A stretch of 64,000 nucleotides of DNA from Methylobacterium sp. DB0501. Its GTDB lineage: Bacteria > Pseudomonadota > Alphaproteobacteria > Rhizobiales > Beijerinckiaceae. Within the stretch, counting starts at the first letter, position 1, and each line of letters opens with the position of its first letter. The notes under the pieces were generated by a model. That model had not been told where the DNA came from, made no database searches, and saw only the letters and a program-made list of their open reading frames with translations. This document shows positions 38,947-49,517 of this stretch, piece after piece. The DNA is taken from positions 1-64,000 of the forward strand of contig NZ_JAAKGV010000010.1 in NCBI RefSeq assembly GCF_011043735.1. Reading direction: 5' to 3'. A program made the translations under genes and the position numbers.

Positions 38947-39663
38947 TCAGAGTATGGCCGCCAGGCCCGGCGTCAGCGGGGCGAGGCGCAGGGGCGTCTC
39001 GCGCACCTGGCGCCACGGGCCGTCGGCCTCCTGCGCGATGGCGACGAGGCGGGGCCCCGCCGGGGTGCCGAGTGCCCCGACGAGGCGGCCGCCGGGCTTG
39101 AGGCGCTCGATCAGCGCCGGCGGCACGTCCCGCAGGCTGCCGTTGACCAGGATGCGGTCGAACTCGCCCGTCTCCTCCGGCGGGGCGCAGCCGTCGGCGA
39201 GGCCGACCATTGCGGCGCCGAAGCCGAGCGCGTCGAGGCGCGAGCGGGCGTTGCGGGCGAGCGTCGCGTAGCGCTCCAGGCTGACCACCTCGGCGGCTCC
39301 CAAGCGCAGCAGCAGGGCGGTGGCGTAGCCCGACCCGGTGCCGACCTCCAGCACCCGCGCCCCCTGGCAGTTGAGCGCCGCCAGCATCGTGGCGATCACG
39401 CTCGGCGCCGTCATGGTCTGGCCGCAGGGCAGCGGCAGGGCGATGTCTCGGCGCGCGAGATCCCGGAAGGCGAGCGGCGCGAAGGCCTCCCGCGGCACCC
39501 GCTCCATGGCGCCGAGCACCGCGGCGTCGCGCACGCCGCGGGCGCGCAGGCCCAGCACGAAGGCCGCGGTCTCGACCGCGCCGGACGCCTCCCCGGCGCC
39601 CTCCGGTCCGGAGGCGTCCGGCTCGCCGTCTTCGGTCACGCGAAGGCACTCATGCGAAGGCAC
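38947..39663 (-). CDS. pcm: Protein-L-isoaspartate O-methyltransferase
   Basis: Up to 238 residues from GTG 39663; GTG 39639 is an equally possible start eight codons further in. Motifs are ALPLPCGQTMTAPSV, the SAM-binding VLEVGTGSGYATALLLRLG and FDRILVNGSL. It methylates isoaspartyl residues in aged proteins. The gene is adjacent to surE, as in many bacteria. The start region lies within a 14-bp tandem duplication, which makes the start hard to fix. Confidence 0.92.
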   Translation of the reverse strand: MPSHECLRVTEDGEPDASGPEGAGEASGAVETAAFVLGLRARGVRDAAVLGAMERVPREAFAPLAFRDLARRDIALPLPCGQTMTAPSVIATMLAALNCQGARVLEVGTGSGYATALLLRLGAAEVVSLERYATLARNARSRLDALGFGAAMVGLADGCAPPEETGEFDRILVNGSLRDVPPALIERLKPGGRLVGALGTPAGPRLVAIAQEADGPWRQVRETPLRLAPLTPGLAAIL

Positions 39664-39667
39664 TCAT
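39640..39667. repeat. 14-bp tandem duplication at the surE-pcm junction
   Basis: Two perfect copies (39640-39653, 39654-39667). The second contains the surE stop codon (39664-39666). On the minus strand each copy contains an ATG that opens a five-codon frame. Confidence 0.9.
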
Positions 39668-40425
39668 GTGAAGGCCTGGGCGAAGCGCGTCAGGGTCGGC
39701 TCGTCGGTGAGGTCGAGGCGCAGGGGGGTGATCGAGATGCAGCCGTCGGCGATCGCCTTCAGGTCGGTGCCGTGGCCCGGCTCGAACCGCGCCTTGGCGA
39801 AGGCGAGCCAGAAATACGGGTTGCCGCGCCCGTCGACCCGTTCGTCGATCGAGAGCAGCGCCTGGTTGCGCACGCCTTGCGCCGCCACGGCGATGCCCTT
39901 GACGTCCTCGGGCTCGCAATCCGGGAAGTTGACGTTGACCAGGATGCCGGGCTCGATCCCGACCTCAAGGATGCGCCGGACCACCTTGGCGCCATGATGG
40001 GCGGCATTGTGCCACTTCACGTTGGCGCGCCCGCCGATGCCGTAGGCCTGGCTCAGCGCGATCGCCCTCACGCCGAGGATCGTCGCCTCCATGGCGCCCG
40101 CGATGGTGCCCGAATAGGTCACGTCCTCGGCGACGTTCTGGCCGCGGTTGACGCCCGAGAGCACGAGGTCGGGCCCGTGATCCTTCAGGATGTGCCGGAT
40201 GCCCATGATGATGCAGTCGGAGGGCGTGCCCTTCACCGCATAGCGCTTCTCGCCGGCCTGGCGCAGGCGCAGGGGATCGTTGAGCGACAGCGAGTGCGAC
40301 ACGCCGCTCTGGTCGGTCTCCGGCGCCACGACCCAGACGTCGTCCGAGAGTTCCCGGGCGATCTCTTCCAGGCAGCGCAGGCCCGGCGCGTGAATGCCGT
40401 CGTCGTTGGTGACGAGAATGCGCAT
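39664..40425 (-). CDS. surE: 5'/3'-nucleotidase SurE
   Basis: 253 residues. All SurE metal and substrate motifs are present: [12 protein letters not shown], the [17 protein letters not shown] strand, GTPSDC and [14 protein letters not shown]. It is a stationary-phase survival nucleotidase acting on nucleoside monophosphates. The ATG overlaps the serS stop by one base (TGATG), so the two are translationally coupled. Confidence 0.96.
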   Translation of the reverse strand: MRILVTNDDGIHAPGLRCLEEIARELSDDVWVVAPETDQSGVSHSLSLNDPLRLRQAGEKRYAVKGTPSDCIIMGIRHILKDHGPDLVLSGVNRGQNVAEDVTYSGTIAGAMEATILGVRAIALSQAYGIGGRANVKWHNAAHHGAKVVRRILEVGIEPGILVNVNFPDCEPEDVKGIAVAAQGVRNQALLSIDERVDGRGNPYFWLAFAKARFEPGHGTDLKAIADGCISITPLRLDLTDEPTLTRFAQAFT

Positions 40426-41768
40426 CAGCGCTGTCCTTCGTTTCGGGTGAGTCCACCCATGCCTTCGATGCGGGTGAGCCCGCCCATATAAGGCGCGAGG
40501 GCCGACGGCACCGTGATGCTGCCGTCGGGGTTCTGGTAGTTCTCCATGACGGCGATCAGCGCGCGGCCGACCGCCACGCCCGAGCCGTTGAGGGTGTGGA
40601 CGTAGTTCACGCCCTTGCCCTCCTTCGGGCGGTAGCGCGCCTCCATCCGGCGGGCCTGGAAGTCGCCGCAGACCGAGCAGGACGAGATCTCGCGATAGGT
40701 CTTCTGGCCCGGGAGCCATGCCTCGATGTCGTAGGTCTTGGCCGAGGCGAAGCCCATGTCGCCGGTGCAGAGCGTGACGACCCGGAACGGGATGTCGAGG
40801 CGCTTCAGCACGGCCTCGGCGCAGGCCAGCATCCGCTCGTGCTCCTCGGCCGAGCGCTCGGGGGCGGTGATCGAGACGAGTTCCACCTTGCTGAACTGGT
40901 GCTGGCGCAGCATGCCGCGGGTGTCGCGCCCCGCCGCCCCGGCCTCGGCCCGGAAACAGGGGGTGAGCGCGGTGAAGCGCAAGGGCAGCTCGTCCTCGGA
41001 GAGGATCGATTCCCGCACGAGGTTGGTGAGCGGGACCTCCGCCGTCGGGATCAGCCAGCGGTTCGGTGCGCCGCTCTCCTGGGCGATCTCGGGCGAGCCC
41101 TGGATCGCCGCGAACTGGTCGTCGCGGAACTTCGGCAGCTGGGCCGTGCCGAACATCGCCTCGTCGCGCACGAGCAAGGGCGGCACCACCTCGGTATAGC
41201 CGTGCTCGGCGGTGTGCAGGTCGAGCATGAACTGGCCGAGCGCGCGTTCGAGCCGGGCGATCTGGCCCTTCAGCACCACGAAGCGCGAGCCGGACAGCTT
41301 CGAGGCGGTCTCGAAATCCATCAGGCCCATGGCCTCGCCGAGCTCGAAATGCTGGCGACCCTCTTGGGCGAGGCCCCGTCCCTCGAACCGGCTCTTCTCG
41401 ACGTTGTCGTGCTCGTCGCGGCCTTCCGGCACGTCCGGGTTCGGGATGTTGGGGATCGCCGACAATCGTTCGGCCAGCGCCTTGGCCGCAGCGTCGGCGG
41501 CGGCGTCGAGGGACGGCGCGTCCTCCTTCAGTCGGGCGACCTCGGCCATCAGTTCCTGGGCCCGGGCCTCGTCCTTCGCCTTCTTGGCCGCGCCGATCTC
41601 CTTCGACAGGGCGTTGCGCCGCTCCTGCGCGCCCTGCGCCGCCGAGATCGCGGCCTTGCGCTCGTCGTCGAGGGCGATCAGCTGCGCGGCGAGCGGCTCC
41701 AGCCCGCGGCTCGTCAGGCCCTTGTCGAAGGCGGCCGGGTTGTCGCGGATGGCCCGGATATCGTGCAT
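40425..41768 (-). CDS. serS: Seryl-tRNA synthetase
   Basis: 447 residues: N-terminal coiled-coil arm (residues ~30-100), then a class II core with motif 2 [38 protein letters not shown] and motif 3 [19 protein letters not shown]. The C-terminus carries a perfect or near-perfect 9-residue duplication (MGGLTRIEG then MGGLTRNEG, nt 40434-40487) just before the stop, absent from the usual family end. First gene of serS-surE-pcm. Confidence 0.97.
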   Translation of the reverse strand: MHDIRAIRDNPAAFDKGLTSRGLEPLAAQLIALDDERKAAISAAQGAQERRNALSKEIGAAKKAKDEARAQELMAEVARLKEDAPSLDAAADAAAKALAERLSAIPNIPNPDVPEGRDEHDNVEKSRFEGRGLAQEGRQHFELGEAMGLMDFETASKLSGSRFVVLKGQIARLERALGQFMLDLHTAEHGYTEVVPPLLVRDEAMFGTAQLPKFRDDQFAAIQGSPEIAQESGAPNRWLIPTAEVPLTNLVRESILSEDELPLRFTALTPCFRAEAGAAGRDTRGMLRQHQFSKVELVSITAPERSAEEHERMLACAEAVLKRLDIPFRVVTLCTGDMGFASAKTYDIEAWLPGQKTYREISSCSVCGDFQARRMEARYRPKEGKGVNYVHTLNGSGVAVGRALIAVMENYQNPDGSITVPSALAPYMGGLTRIEGMGGLTRNEGQR

Positions 41769-41996
41769 GGCGCGGTCCGAATCGTTTTTCTCGAGAAGCC
41801 GGAGAATCCGGCCGGTGACGCCAGGACGCTTTGCAGCATCGGCCCTGCGGCGACAAGGGAGGAGCGCAAGTCCCACGCGGGGCCTTCGCCGCTCGAACCG
41901 CCCCGCTTGCAGCCGCCCGCCCCGACGTGAGAAGAGCCCGGCGCGCTGGGTGCGGCACGCCGCCTCCGGCCCGAACTTTGCAGAACTGGTCAACGC

Positions 41997-43754
41997 ATGA
42001 ATATCTTCGCCGCCTTCGAGGCCCGCATCGGCGAGGCGCTCGAGACGCTCACCCGCGCCGGCACCCTGCCGGAGGGGCTGGATCGCGCCCGCGTGGTGGT
42101 CGAGCCGCCGCGCGACCCGAGCCACGGCGACCTCGCCACCAACGCCGCCCTGGTGCTGGCGAAGGAAGCGCGCACCAATCCGAAGGCCCTGGCCGAGGCC
42201 CTGGCCGCCGACCTGCGCCAGGATCCCCGCGTCACCGAGGCGAGCGTCGCCGGGCCGGGCTTCATCAACCTGCGGCTCGATCCGGCGATCTATGGCGAGG
42301 TGGTGCGGGCGGCGCTCCGCGACGGCGATTCCTACGGCCGCGGCGCGAAGGTCCCGGGCGGGGTCAATGTCGAGTACGTCTCGGCCAACCCGACCGGGCC
42401 GATGCATGTCGGCCACGGCCGCGGCGCGGTGTTCGGCGACGCGCTGGCCAACCTCCTGGCCGCGGCCGGCCGCGACGTGACGCGCGAATACTACATCAAC
42501 GATGCCGGCGCCCAGGTCGACGTCCTCGCCCGCTCGGCCTTCCTGCGCTACCGCGAGGCGCTCGGCGAGACGGTGACGATCCCGGACGGCCTCTATCCGG
42601 GCGACTACCTCGTGCCCGTCGGCGCGGCACTGAAGGAGGAGTACGGCGACGCCCTTCTCGCCAAGCCCGAATCCGAGTGGCTGCCGCTGGTGCGCGACTT
42701 CGCCATCGACCGGATGATGGACCGGATCCGCGAGGACCTGGCGGCCATCGGTATCCACCACGACGTGTTCTTCTCCGAGCGCACCCTCCAGGACGGCGGC
42801 AACGGGGGCGCCGTCGCGGCGCTGATCGCCGACCTGCGTGCCAAGGGCCTCGTCTACGAGGGCCGGCTGCCGCCGCCCAAGGGCCAGCTGCCGGAGGATT
42901 GGGAGGACCGCGAGCAGACCCTGTTCCGCGCCACCGCCTTCGGGGACGACATCGACCGGCCGCTGCTGAAGTCGGACGGCAGCTTCACCTACTTCGCCTC
43001 CGACATCGCCTATCACCGCTCCAAGGTCGAGCGCGGCGCCGTCGAGCTCATCGACGTGCTCGGCGCCGACCATGGCGGCTACGTCAAGCGGATGCAGGCG
43101 GCCGTGAAGGCGGTCTCGGACGGGCGTGCGGCGCTCGACGTCAAGCTGTGCCAGCTGGTGCGCCTGCTGCGCGGCGGCGAGCCGGTGAAGATGTCGAAGC
43201 GGGCGGGCGAGTTCGTCACCCTGCGCGAGGTGATCGACGAGGTCGGGCGCGACCCCGTGCGGTTCATGATGCTCTACCGCAAGAACGACGCGACGCTCGA
43301 TTTCGACCTCGCGAAGGTGGTGGAGCAGTCGAAGGACAACCCGGTCTTCTACGTCCAGTACGCCCATGCCCGGGCGGCCTCGGTGTTCCGCCAGGCCCGC
43401 GAGGCGTTCCCCGATCTCGACCTGTCGCCGGCCGCCCTCGCCGGGGCCGACCTGTCGGGCCTGACCGATCCGGGCGAGATCGAGATGATGCGCCTGATCG
43501 CCCAGGTGCCCCGGGTGATCGAGGCGGCGGCCGCCGCCCACGAGCCGCACCGCGTCGCGTTCCACCTCTACGAGCTCGCCAGCGCGTTCCATAGTTTCTG
43601 GAACAAGGGCAAAGACTTGCCGCAATTACGGTTTGTTAATCAAACCGACAGAAAGTCCACCGAGGCGAGGCTGGCCCTCGTCGCTGCCCTCAAGGGCGTG
43701 GTCGCGTCCAATCTCGGGATCCTCGGCGTCGGCGCGCCCGACGAGATGCGCTGA
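41997..43754 (+). CDS. argS: Arginyl-tRNA synthetase
   Basis: 585 residues. The HIGH signature is in [24 protein letters not shown]-equivalent in [15 protein letters not shown], and the C-terminal anticodon-binding DALR domain is present with [14 protein letters not shown]. Divergent from serS with a 228-bp gap. It heads the conserved argS-SPOR-nagZ-scpA-scpB-tat block. Confidence 0.97.
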   Translation: MNIFAAFEARIGEALETLTRAGTLPEGLDRARVVVEPPRDPSHGDLATNAALVLAKEARTNPKALAEALAADLRQDPRVTEASVAGPGFINLRLDPAIYGEVVRAALRDGDSYGRGAKVPGGVNVEYVSANPTGPMHVGHGRGAVFGDALANLLAAAGRDVTREYYINDAGAQVDVLARSAFLRYREALGETVTIPDGLYPGDYLVPVGAALKEEYGDALLAKPESEWLPLVRDFAIDRMMDRIREDLAAIGIHHDVFFSERTLQDGGNGGAVAALIADLRAKGLVYEGRLPPPKGQLPEDWEDREQTLFRATAFGDDIDRPLLKSDGSFTYFASDIAYHRSKVERGAVELIDVLGADHGGYVKRMQAAVKAVSDGRAALDVKLCQLVRLLRGGEPVKMSKRAGEFVTLREVIDEVGRDPVRFMMLYRKNDATLDFDLAKVVEQSKDNPVFYVQYAHARAASVFRQAREAFPDLDLSPAALAGADLSGLTDPGEIEMMRLIAQVPRVIEAAAAAHEPHRVAFHLYELASAFHSFWNKGKDLPQLRFVNQTDRKSTEARLALVAALKGVVASNLGILGVGAPDEMR

Positions 43755-43936
43755 GGCATCGCGTCGGGATTCGGAGCGACCGGACGCCGCGGGACGCCCC
43801 TCGGGCATGCCGCGGCGGGACGTGAGCGTGGGATCTGACGGCCGCCCTCCCCATATCCGGGGCGAGGCGGCCGGTTTCGCCGAGCCGGCCCTTCAGTGCG
43901 GTGAGGTGACGCGAGGGCGAACAGGATGGTGCTGCC

Positions 43937-45382
43937 ATGACGACGAATGCTTCCCGGGTTCCCGTCGACTACGACGCCTACGAGCAGGATCGGCAGCCGA
44001 CCCCCGTCCGGCAGGATCAGGCGCGTCACGATCAAGCGCGCCCCTTGGCACCGCGGCCCGATCCCCTCGCGGAGCTCGCCCGCATCGTCGGCCAGGACGA
44101 TCCGTTCCGCGCCCTGCTCGAAGCCAAGGAAGCCAAGGAGGCGAGCCGCGCCGCCGAGCCGCCGCGCGGCGGGCGGGTCGAGCCGGTCATGCCGAGCTAC
44201 GGCGACGCGCAGGCCGCACATTCCGGTCTCTCCGCCGGTCTCTCCGCCGACTTCTCCGCCAGCCGTCAGGAGCCGACGATGGGTGTGCCGAACCAGCCCC
44301 CGTCCCACACGCCGGAATCCGCCTTCAACCAGTATCTCGCCGCGGTCGAGCGCGAGACCGTCTCCGAGCCGGCCGGTGCCGCGCCCGACGCGGAGCCCGC
44401 GCCGATGGCCGAGCCGCGGCCCCGGGGCCGCCGGCGCATCGCCCTCGTCGGCACGGCGCTCGGCATCGTCGCGGCCTCGATCGGCGGCGCGCTGACCTGG
44501 AAAGCCTTCCATCACGGCCGCTCGGGCGCGCCGATCCTGGTGATGGCCGATCAGGCCCCGCTCAAGGTGGCGCCGCAGAATGCCGGCGGCGTCGAGATCC
44601 CGGACCAGAACAAGCAGATCTACGAGCGCGGCACCATCGCCAAGGACGGGCAGATCCGCATCGTCAACCGCGAGGAGCAGCCCCTCGACGTCAAGCAGGC
44701 GGCCCGCTCGCTCGCCGCCGAGGCCGGCTCCTCCGCCTCCCCCGCCGTGCCGGGCAACGCGCTGACCGAATCCCTCGGCGAGCCGCGCAAGGTGCGCACC
44801 GTCTCCGTCCGGCCCGAGCCGTCGCCGGCCGAGGCCCAGCGCGCCGCCCAAGCCGCGACTCAAGCCGCCGCCCAGCAGCAGGCGGCCCAGCAGGCCCCGG
44901 CCTCGCCGATCCCGACCATGACCCTGCCGACCGAGGCGACCGGCTCGACCCCGGCGCCGGTCACGCCGCGCGGACCGCGGGTCGTCCCGACCGCGCCGGC
45001 CCCGCAGCAGGCCGCGAGCCCCGCCGCCGAGACCCCGGCCCCGGTGGCCGAGACGCCGCGGCAGAAGCCGGTGCAGCGCGTCGCCTCCGCCGAGCCGCCG
45101 GTCACCACCCAGGCGGTGCCGACGCCCCAGGCGCCGGTCGGGGGCTTCTCGGTCCAGCTCTCGGTGCGCGCCACCGAGAAGGAGGCCGAGGTCGCGTTCC
45201 GCCAGGCGCAGGAGCGCTATGGCGCCATCCTCGGCGGCCAGTCGCCGCTGATCCGCCAGGCCGAGGTCAACGGCAAGTCGATCTATCGCGTCCGCGTCGG
45301 GCCGATGTCGAAGGAGGGCGCCGACGGCCTGTGCGGCAAGCTCAAGGCCTCGGGCGCCGCCTGCTTCGTCGCCAAGAACTGA
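43937..45382 (+). CDS. SPOR-domain inner-membrane protein
   Basis: 481 residues. An acidic/Gln-rich cytoplasmic part (residues 1-150) precedes one membrane segment (about residues 156-176). A long Pro/Ala/Gln-rich periplasmic linker leads to a C-terminal SPOR domain (about residues 400-480) with GGFSVQLSVRATEKEAEVAF and IYRVRVGPMSKEGADGLC. SPOR domains bind denuded septal glycan, so a division or envelope role is likely. It sits between argS and nagZ as in many alphaproteobacteria. Confidence 0.9.
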   Translation: MTTNASRVPVDYDAYEQDRQPTPVRQDQARHDQARPLAPRPDPLAELARIVGQDDPFRALLEAKEAKEASRAAEPPRGGRVEPVMPSYGDAQAAHSGLSAGLSADFSASRQEPTMGVPNQPPSHTPESAFNQYLAAVERETVSEPAGAAPDAEPAPMAEPRPRGRRRIALVGTALGIVAASIGGALTWKAFHHGRSGAPILVMADQAPLKVAPQNAGGVEIPDQNKQIYERGTIAKDGQIRIVNREEQPLDVKQAARSLAAEAGSSASPAVPGNALTESLGEPRKVRTVSVRPEPSPAEAQRAAQAATQAAAQQQAAQQAPASPIPTMTLPTEATGSTPAPVTPRGPRVVPTAPAPQQAASPAAETPAPVAETPRQKPVQRVASAEPPVTTQAVPTPQAPVGGFSVQLSVRATEKEAEVAFRQAQERYGAILGGQSPLIRQAEVNGKSIYRVRVGPMSKEGADGLCGKLKASGAACFVAKN

Positions 45383-45619
45383 CGACAAGAACGGCCCCGA
45401 CGAAACCACGGCACCGGATCCGACGACGACCCGGTTCCGGCCGCGATTCCGCCTCATGAATCCCGCCGGCTGTGGCGCTTCGCCGACAGCCGCGGGTGGA
45501 CGAGTCGCCTAGAATCCCGATCTTTCCCACCCGTGAATTCCGCCTTTCGGCGCTCGCTCGAGCGCCGGGCGGGAGCGCGCGACCATCCCGACTCCTCCAA
45601 CCGACGAGAGCCGCCGTCG

Positions 45620-46630
45620 ATGACACTCGCCCTGATCCTCGGCTGCGCCGGACCGACCTTGAGCCCCGAGGAGGCTGCCTTCTTCCGCGACGCGCAACCC
45701 TGGGGCTTCATCCTGTTCAAGCGCAACGTCGAGTCTCCCGAGCAGGTCAGCGCCCTGACGGCGTCCCTACGCGAGACCGTCGGCCGCGCCGACGCGCCGG
45801 TCCTGATCGACCAGGAGGGCGGCCGGGTGCAGCGCATGGCGCGGCCGCACTGGCACGCCTATCCGTCCGGCCGGGCCTATTTCCGCGCCGGCGGCCCCGA
45901 GGGCGGGCCGGCGCTCGCCGGGCTCGGCGCCCGCCTGATGGCCTACGATCTCGCCCAGGTCGGCATCAACGTCGATTGCGCCCCCGTCCTCGACGTACCG
46001 GTGCCGGGCGCCCACGACGTCATCGGCGACCGCGCCTACGGCACCGAGCCGGGCGTGGTCGCGGCCTTCGGGCGCGCGGTGGCCGAGGGCCTGATGGCCG
46101 GCGGCGTCCTGCCGGTGATGAAGCACGTGCCCGGTCACGGCCGCGCCGGCGCCGACAGCCACCACGCCCTGCCGGTCGTCGAGGCGAGCCTCGCCGAGCT
46201 GGAGGCGCACGATTTCCAGCCGTTCCGTGCGTTGGCCGACCTGCCGATGGCGATGTCGGCCCACGTGGTCTTCCGCGCCCTCGATCCGGAGAACCCGGCC
46301 ACCACCTCGGCGACGGTGATCCGCGAGATCGTGCGCGGCCGCATCGGGTTCGACGGCTTGCTGATGACCGACGACCTGTCGATGAACGCGCTGTCGGGCA
46401 GCTTCCGGGATCGCGCCGCCGCCGCCTTCCGGGCCGGTTGCGACGTCGGCCTGCATTGCAACGGCGTCCGGGCCGAGATGGAGGAGGTCGTCGCCGCGGC
46501 GCCCGCCCTCGCCGGTGAATCCCTGCGCCGCGCCGGGGCGGCCCTCGCCCGGTTGAGCCCGGTCCCGGCGGCCTTCGATCCGGCCGAGGCCCGTGCCCGC
46601 CTCGATGCCGGGCTCGCCGCCGCGGCCTGA
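45620..46630 (+). CDS. nagZ: Beta-N-acetylhexosaminidase
   Basis: 336 residues from ATG 45620, giving the GH3 NagZ start (LILGCAGPTLSPEEAAFF). Key motifs are VLIDQEGGRVQRM, the acid/base His-Asp loop in KHVPGHGRAGADSHHALP and the nucleophile region LLMTDDLSMNAL. NagZ removes GlcNAc from muropeptides during cytoplasmic cell-wall recycling. Downstream, a short palindrome separates it from scpA. Confidence 0.95.
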   Translation: MTLALILGCAGPTLSPEEAAFFRDAQPWGFILFKRNVESPEQVSALTASLRETVGRADAPVLIDQEGGRVQRMARPHWHAYPSGRAYFRAGGPEGGPALAGLGARLMAYDLAQVGINVDCAPVLDVPVPGAHDVIGDRAYGTEPGVVAAFGRAVAEGLMAGGVLPVMKHVPGHGRAGADSHHALPVVEASLAELEAHDFQPFRALADLPMAMSAHVVFRALDPENPATTSATVIREIVRGRIGFDGLLMTDDLSMNALSGSFRDRAAAAFRAGCDVGLHCNGVRAEMEEVVAAAPALAGESLRRAGAALARLSPVPAAFDPAEARARLDAGLAAAA

Positions 46631-46669
46631 GGAGCGATTCGACCCTCGGATCAGGACTGACACCCTCCT

Positions 46670-46712
46670 GGTCGTTCCAGGCCTGCCGAGCGGGGACCGG
46701 AACGACGCGGAG
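46670..46712. repeat. Short palindromic element upstream of scpA
   Basis: GGTCGTTCC (46670-46678) and GGAACGAC (46699-46706) form inverted ends around a ~20-bp centre, immediately before the scpA start. The arms match the perfect palindrome at 50365-50402, so this is probably a second, decayed copy. Confidence 0.5.
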
Positions 46713-46713
46713 A

Positions 46714-47523
46714 ATGTTGATTCCGTTCAGGAAAGCCGGCAAGTCTGAGATGGCGGACGACTTCGCCGACGGTTCGTCGGAGGTTGCCGACTCGGCCTTC
46801 GTGGTCGATGTCGACGGGTTCGAGGGCCCCCTCGACCTGCTGCTGGAACTCGCCCGGCGCCAGAAGGTCGACCTCGCCCGGATCTCGATCCTGGCGCTCG
46901 TCGAGCAGTACCTCGCCTTCATCGAGGAGGCGCGCCGCCTGCGCCTCGAACTGGCGGCGGATTACCTGGTGATGGCGGCCTGGCTCGCCTACCTGAAGTC
47001 GCGCCTGCTGCTGCCGGCCCCGCCTCGCGGCCCCGAGCCCGCCGCCGGGGACCTCGCCGAGGCGCTGGCCCTGCGCCTGCGTCGTCTCGAGGCGATCCGC
47101 GCCGCCGCCGCGATGCTGTCCGGGCGGGACCAGCTCGGGCGCGACGTGTTCGCCCGCGGGGCCGCCCTCCCCGAACCGGCCGCGGCCACGCCCGCCGGCC
47201 CCTTCGCCGTCACCCTGCACGACCTGATCGCGGCCTATGCCCGCCAGCGCCAGGAGCGGGCGCGGGCCTCCGTCACCCTGCCGCCGCGCAGCGTCTGGTC
47301 GCTGGTCGATGCCCGCGCCGCCCTGGAACGGCTGATCGGCCCGCGGGACGACTGGACCGACCTCGATTCCTACCTCGCCCAATACCTCGCCGACCCGAAG
47401 CGCCGCGCCACCGTGCGGGCCTCCTCGCTCTCGGCGGTGCTCGAACTCGCCCGCGAGGGCCAGATCCTGCTGCGCCAGGACCGGCCCTTCGCGCCGATCC
47501 AGATCCGTGCCACCGGGCCCTGA
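46714..47523 (+). CDS. scpA: Segregation and condensation protein A
   Basis: Up to 269 residues from ATG 46714; ATG 46750 would give 257 and starts closer to the conserved part. The kleisin N-terminus is clear (VDVDGFEGPLDLLLELARRQKVDLARISI) and the C-terminal winged helix has SLSAVLELAREGQI. ScpA bridges the two SMC heads. It is followed three bases later by scpB. Confidence 0.94.
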   Translation: MLIPFRKAGKSEMADDFADGSSEVADSAFVVDVDGFEGPLDLLLELARRQKVDLARISILALVEQYLAFIEEARRLRLELAADYLVMAAWLAYLKSRLLLPAPPRGPEPAAGDLAEALALRLRRLEAIRAAAAMLSGRDQLGRDVFARGAALPEPAAATPAGPFAVTLHDLIAAYARQRQERARASVTLPPRSVWSLVDARAALERLIGPRDDWTDLDSYLAQYLADPKRRATVRASSLSAVLELAREGQILLRQDRPFAPIQIRATGP

Positions 47524-47526
47524 GTC

Positions 47527-48201
47527 GTGGCGAAGGCCCCCCGCAGCCCCGCATCCCGCCCGGTCGAGACCGGCCCCGCCCCGTCCGCGGCGGCGCGCCT
47601 CGCCGAGGCGCTGATCTTCTCGGCGCCCGCTCCCCTCGGCCAGGCCGACCTTGCCGCGCGTCTCCCGCCCGGCACCGACGTGCCGGCGGTCCTGGCCGAG
47701 ATCGCCCGCGCCTACGCCGCCCGCGGCATCACGCTCGTCAGGAGCGCCGGCGGCTACGCCTTCCGGACCGCGCCCGATCTCGCGCCGACCTTGCGCGGAG
47801 CCGCGCCGGAGCCGCGCAAGCTGTCGCGGGCGGCGCTCGAGACGCTCGCCATCGTCGCCTACCATCAGCCGGTGACCCGGGCCGAGATCGAGGAGATCCG
47901 CGGCGTCACCACCTCGAAGGGTTCCCTCGACCTGCTGCTCGAGACCGGCTGGGTGCGCCTGCGCGGCCGCCGCCGCACGCCCGGGCGGCCGGTGACCTAC
48001 GGCACGACCCCGGCCTTCCTCGACCATTTCGGCCTCGACGCCGTCTCGGACCTGCCGGGCCTCGACGAGTTGAAGGGACTCGGCCTGATCGAGGGAAAGC
48101 TGCCTGCCGGCTTCCGGGTGCCGCAGCCGGGGGACGGTGCGGAGGCCGACGAGGATCCCATCGAGGATCCGTTGGAGCCCGGCGACGCCGCGACCGACTG
48201 A
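47527..48201 (+). CDS. scpB: Segregation and condensation protein B
   Basis: 224 residues from GTG 47527, directly after scpA. Two winged-helix domains are visible: AEALIFSAPAPLGQADLAARL at residues ~22-42 and LSRAALETLAIVAYHQPVTR with AEIEEIRGV in the centre, then the RRRTPGRPVTYGTTPAFLDHFGL end. ScpB dimers bind ScpA in the SMC-ScpAB loop-extrusion complex. The C-terminal tail is acidic. Confidence 0.94.
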   Translation: MAKAPRSPASRPVETGPAPSAAARLAEALIFSAPAPLGQADLAARLPPGTDVPAVLAEIARAYAARGITLVRSAGGYAFRTAPDLAPTLRGAAPEPRKLSRAALETLAIVAYHQPVTRAEIEEIRGVTTSKGSLDLLLETGWVRLRGRRRTPGRPVTYGTTPAFLDHFGLDAVSDLPGLDELKGLGLIEGKLPAGFRVPQPGDGAEADEDPIEDPLEPGDAATD

Positions 48202-48395
48202 AATCCCGGGTGGCGCCTCCGGCCAAGCCCGAGGAAACGCTTGTTTTCGCCTCCCGCCGTCCTTACGTTCCGGCCGCAACACGAGCGCTCCGTCCGCCAT
48301 CCGGCGACGATGAGCGAGCGGGATCAGAGGTTTGGGGCGTCGGCGACGCCCCGTGAGTGTGCCGCGGCGACGCTGTCGCTGCGCAGGAGAGAACC

Positions 48396-48740
48396 ATGGG
48401 CGGCGCGAGTATCTGGCACTGGATCGTCGTCGGCGTGATCGTCATGCTGCTGTTCGGGCGCGGCAAGGTGTCCGAGCTGATGGGCGATGTCGCCAAGGGC
48501 ATCAAGGCGTTCAAGAAGGGCATGGCCGACGAGGATCAGGCCCCGACCACGACGGCGCAGGTTCCGCATAATCCGGTCACCTCGGTCCAGGTGGCGCCTC
48601 CGGCGGCCCCGGTCCAGCCGGTCCAGCAGCCGGTTCACGTGCCGACCGCCCAGATGCCGCCGGTCACCGCGACCGAGCCGGTGCGCCCGGTCCCGTCTCA
48701 CGGCGAGCCGCTGACGAGCGCCGACCGCAAGGTCGTCTGA
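48396..48740 (+). CDS. tatA: Twin-arginine translocase subunit TatA
   Basis: 114 residues from ATG 48396 (CAGGAGAGAACC upstream). N-terminal membrane helix ([20 protein letters not shown]) followed by the amphipathic [18 protein letters not shown], the TatA signature. The remaining ~65 residues are Pro/Val/Gln-rich and probably disordered. TatA forms the protein-conducting assembly of the Tat pathway. Confidence 0.95.
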   Translation: MGGASIWHWIVVGVIVMLLFGRGKVSELMGDVAKGIKAFKKGMADEDQAPTTTAQVPHNPVTSVQVAPPAAPVQPVQQPVHVPTAQMPPVTATEPVRPVPSHGEPLTSADRKVV

Positions 48741-48932
48741 GCCGCTCCGCCCGGCGTCCGGCCCCGAGGTCCGGCGCCGGACGACAGCGGACGCGGCCGT
48801 GCCGGCCGAACGCCACACGACACTCCTCGGGAACCTGCTCGGCGATGACTGGCGCCGGCGCCAAGGCGTGGTAGACAGCCCGCGCGAGGCGCCCGACCGA
48901 GTGCGCCGCGCGAGCAGCAGGGCCGTCACGCC

Positions 48933-49517
48933 ATGTTCGATATGAGTTGGGGCGAGGTGATGCTGATCGGCGGCGTCGCGCTCGTCGTCATCGGCCCCAA
49001 GGACCTGCCCAAGGCCCTGCGTACCGTCGGCCAGGTCACCGCCCGGCTCAAGCGCATGGCCGGCGAGTTCCAGAGCCAGTTCAGCGAGGCGATGCGCGAG
49101 GCGGAGCTCGACGAGGTCCGCCGCGAGGTCGAGGGCATCAACCGCAGCGTCGCCTCGGCGACGACGACCGGCTTCAACCCGGTCCAGACCCTCCGCAACG
49201 AGATCAAGGGCGCCGTCGACGGGGTGCCGAAGCCCGCAACCCAGGCGATGCCGGGGCAGGAGTTTCCGGGACATGAGATGACGGGGACGGATCCCCTGGC
49301 ATCCTCGGCGGAACAACACTCCGTGACGCTGCCGGACCCGGTTCACGCACCGGTCGATCCGGCTGCGCCGCCGGCCTATGCGCTCCCCGAGCCCGCCGAG
49401 AAGCCCACGATCTCGGCGCTGGCCGCCGCGACCGCGCAGCTCAAGGCCGACGCCGCGCGCTCGGCCCCCCATGAGACCGTCTCCCACGACACCGCCAGCA
49501 CGGGCCCGACCGCATGA
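48933..49517 (+). CDS. tatB: Twin-arginine translocase subunit TatB
   Basis: 194 residues. N-terminal [19 protein letters not shown] and the following [16 protein letters not shown] contain the conserved Glu, Gly and Pro of TatB, then the amphipathic helix. The C-terminal ~90 residues are low complexity. The stop overlaps the tatC start by 4 bp (ATGA). TatB with TatC recognises twin-arginine signal peptides. Confidence 0.95.
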   Translation: MFDMSWGEVMLIGGVALVVIGPKDLPKALRTVGQVTARLKRMAGEFQSQFSEAMREAELDEVRREVEGINRSVASATTTGFNPVQTLRNEIKGAVDGVPKPATQAMPGQEFPGHEMTGTDPLASSAEQHSVTLPDPVHAPVDPAAPPAYALPEPAEKPTISALAAATAQLKADAARSAPHETVSHDTASTGPTA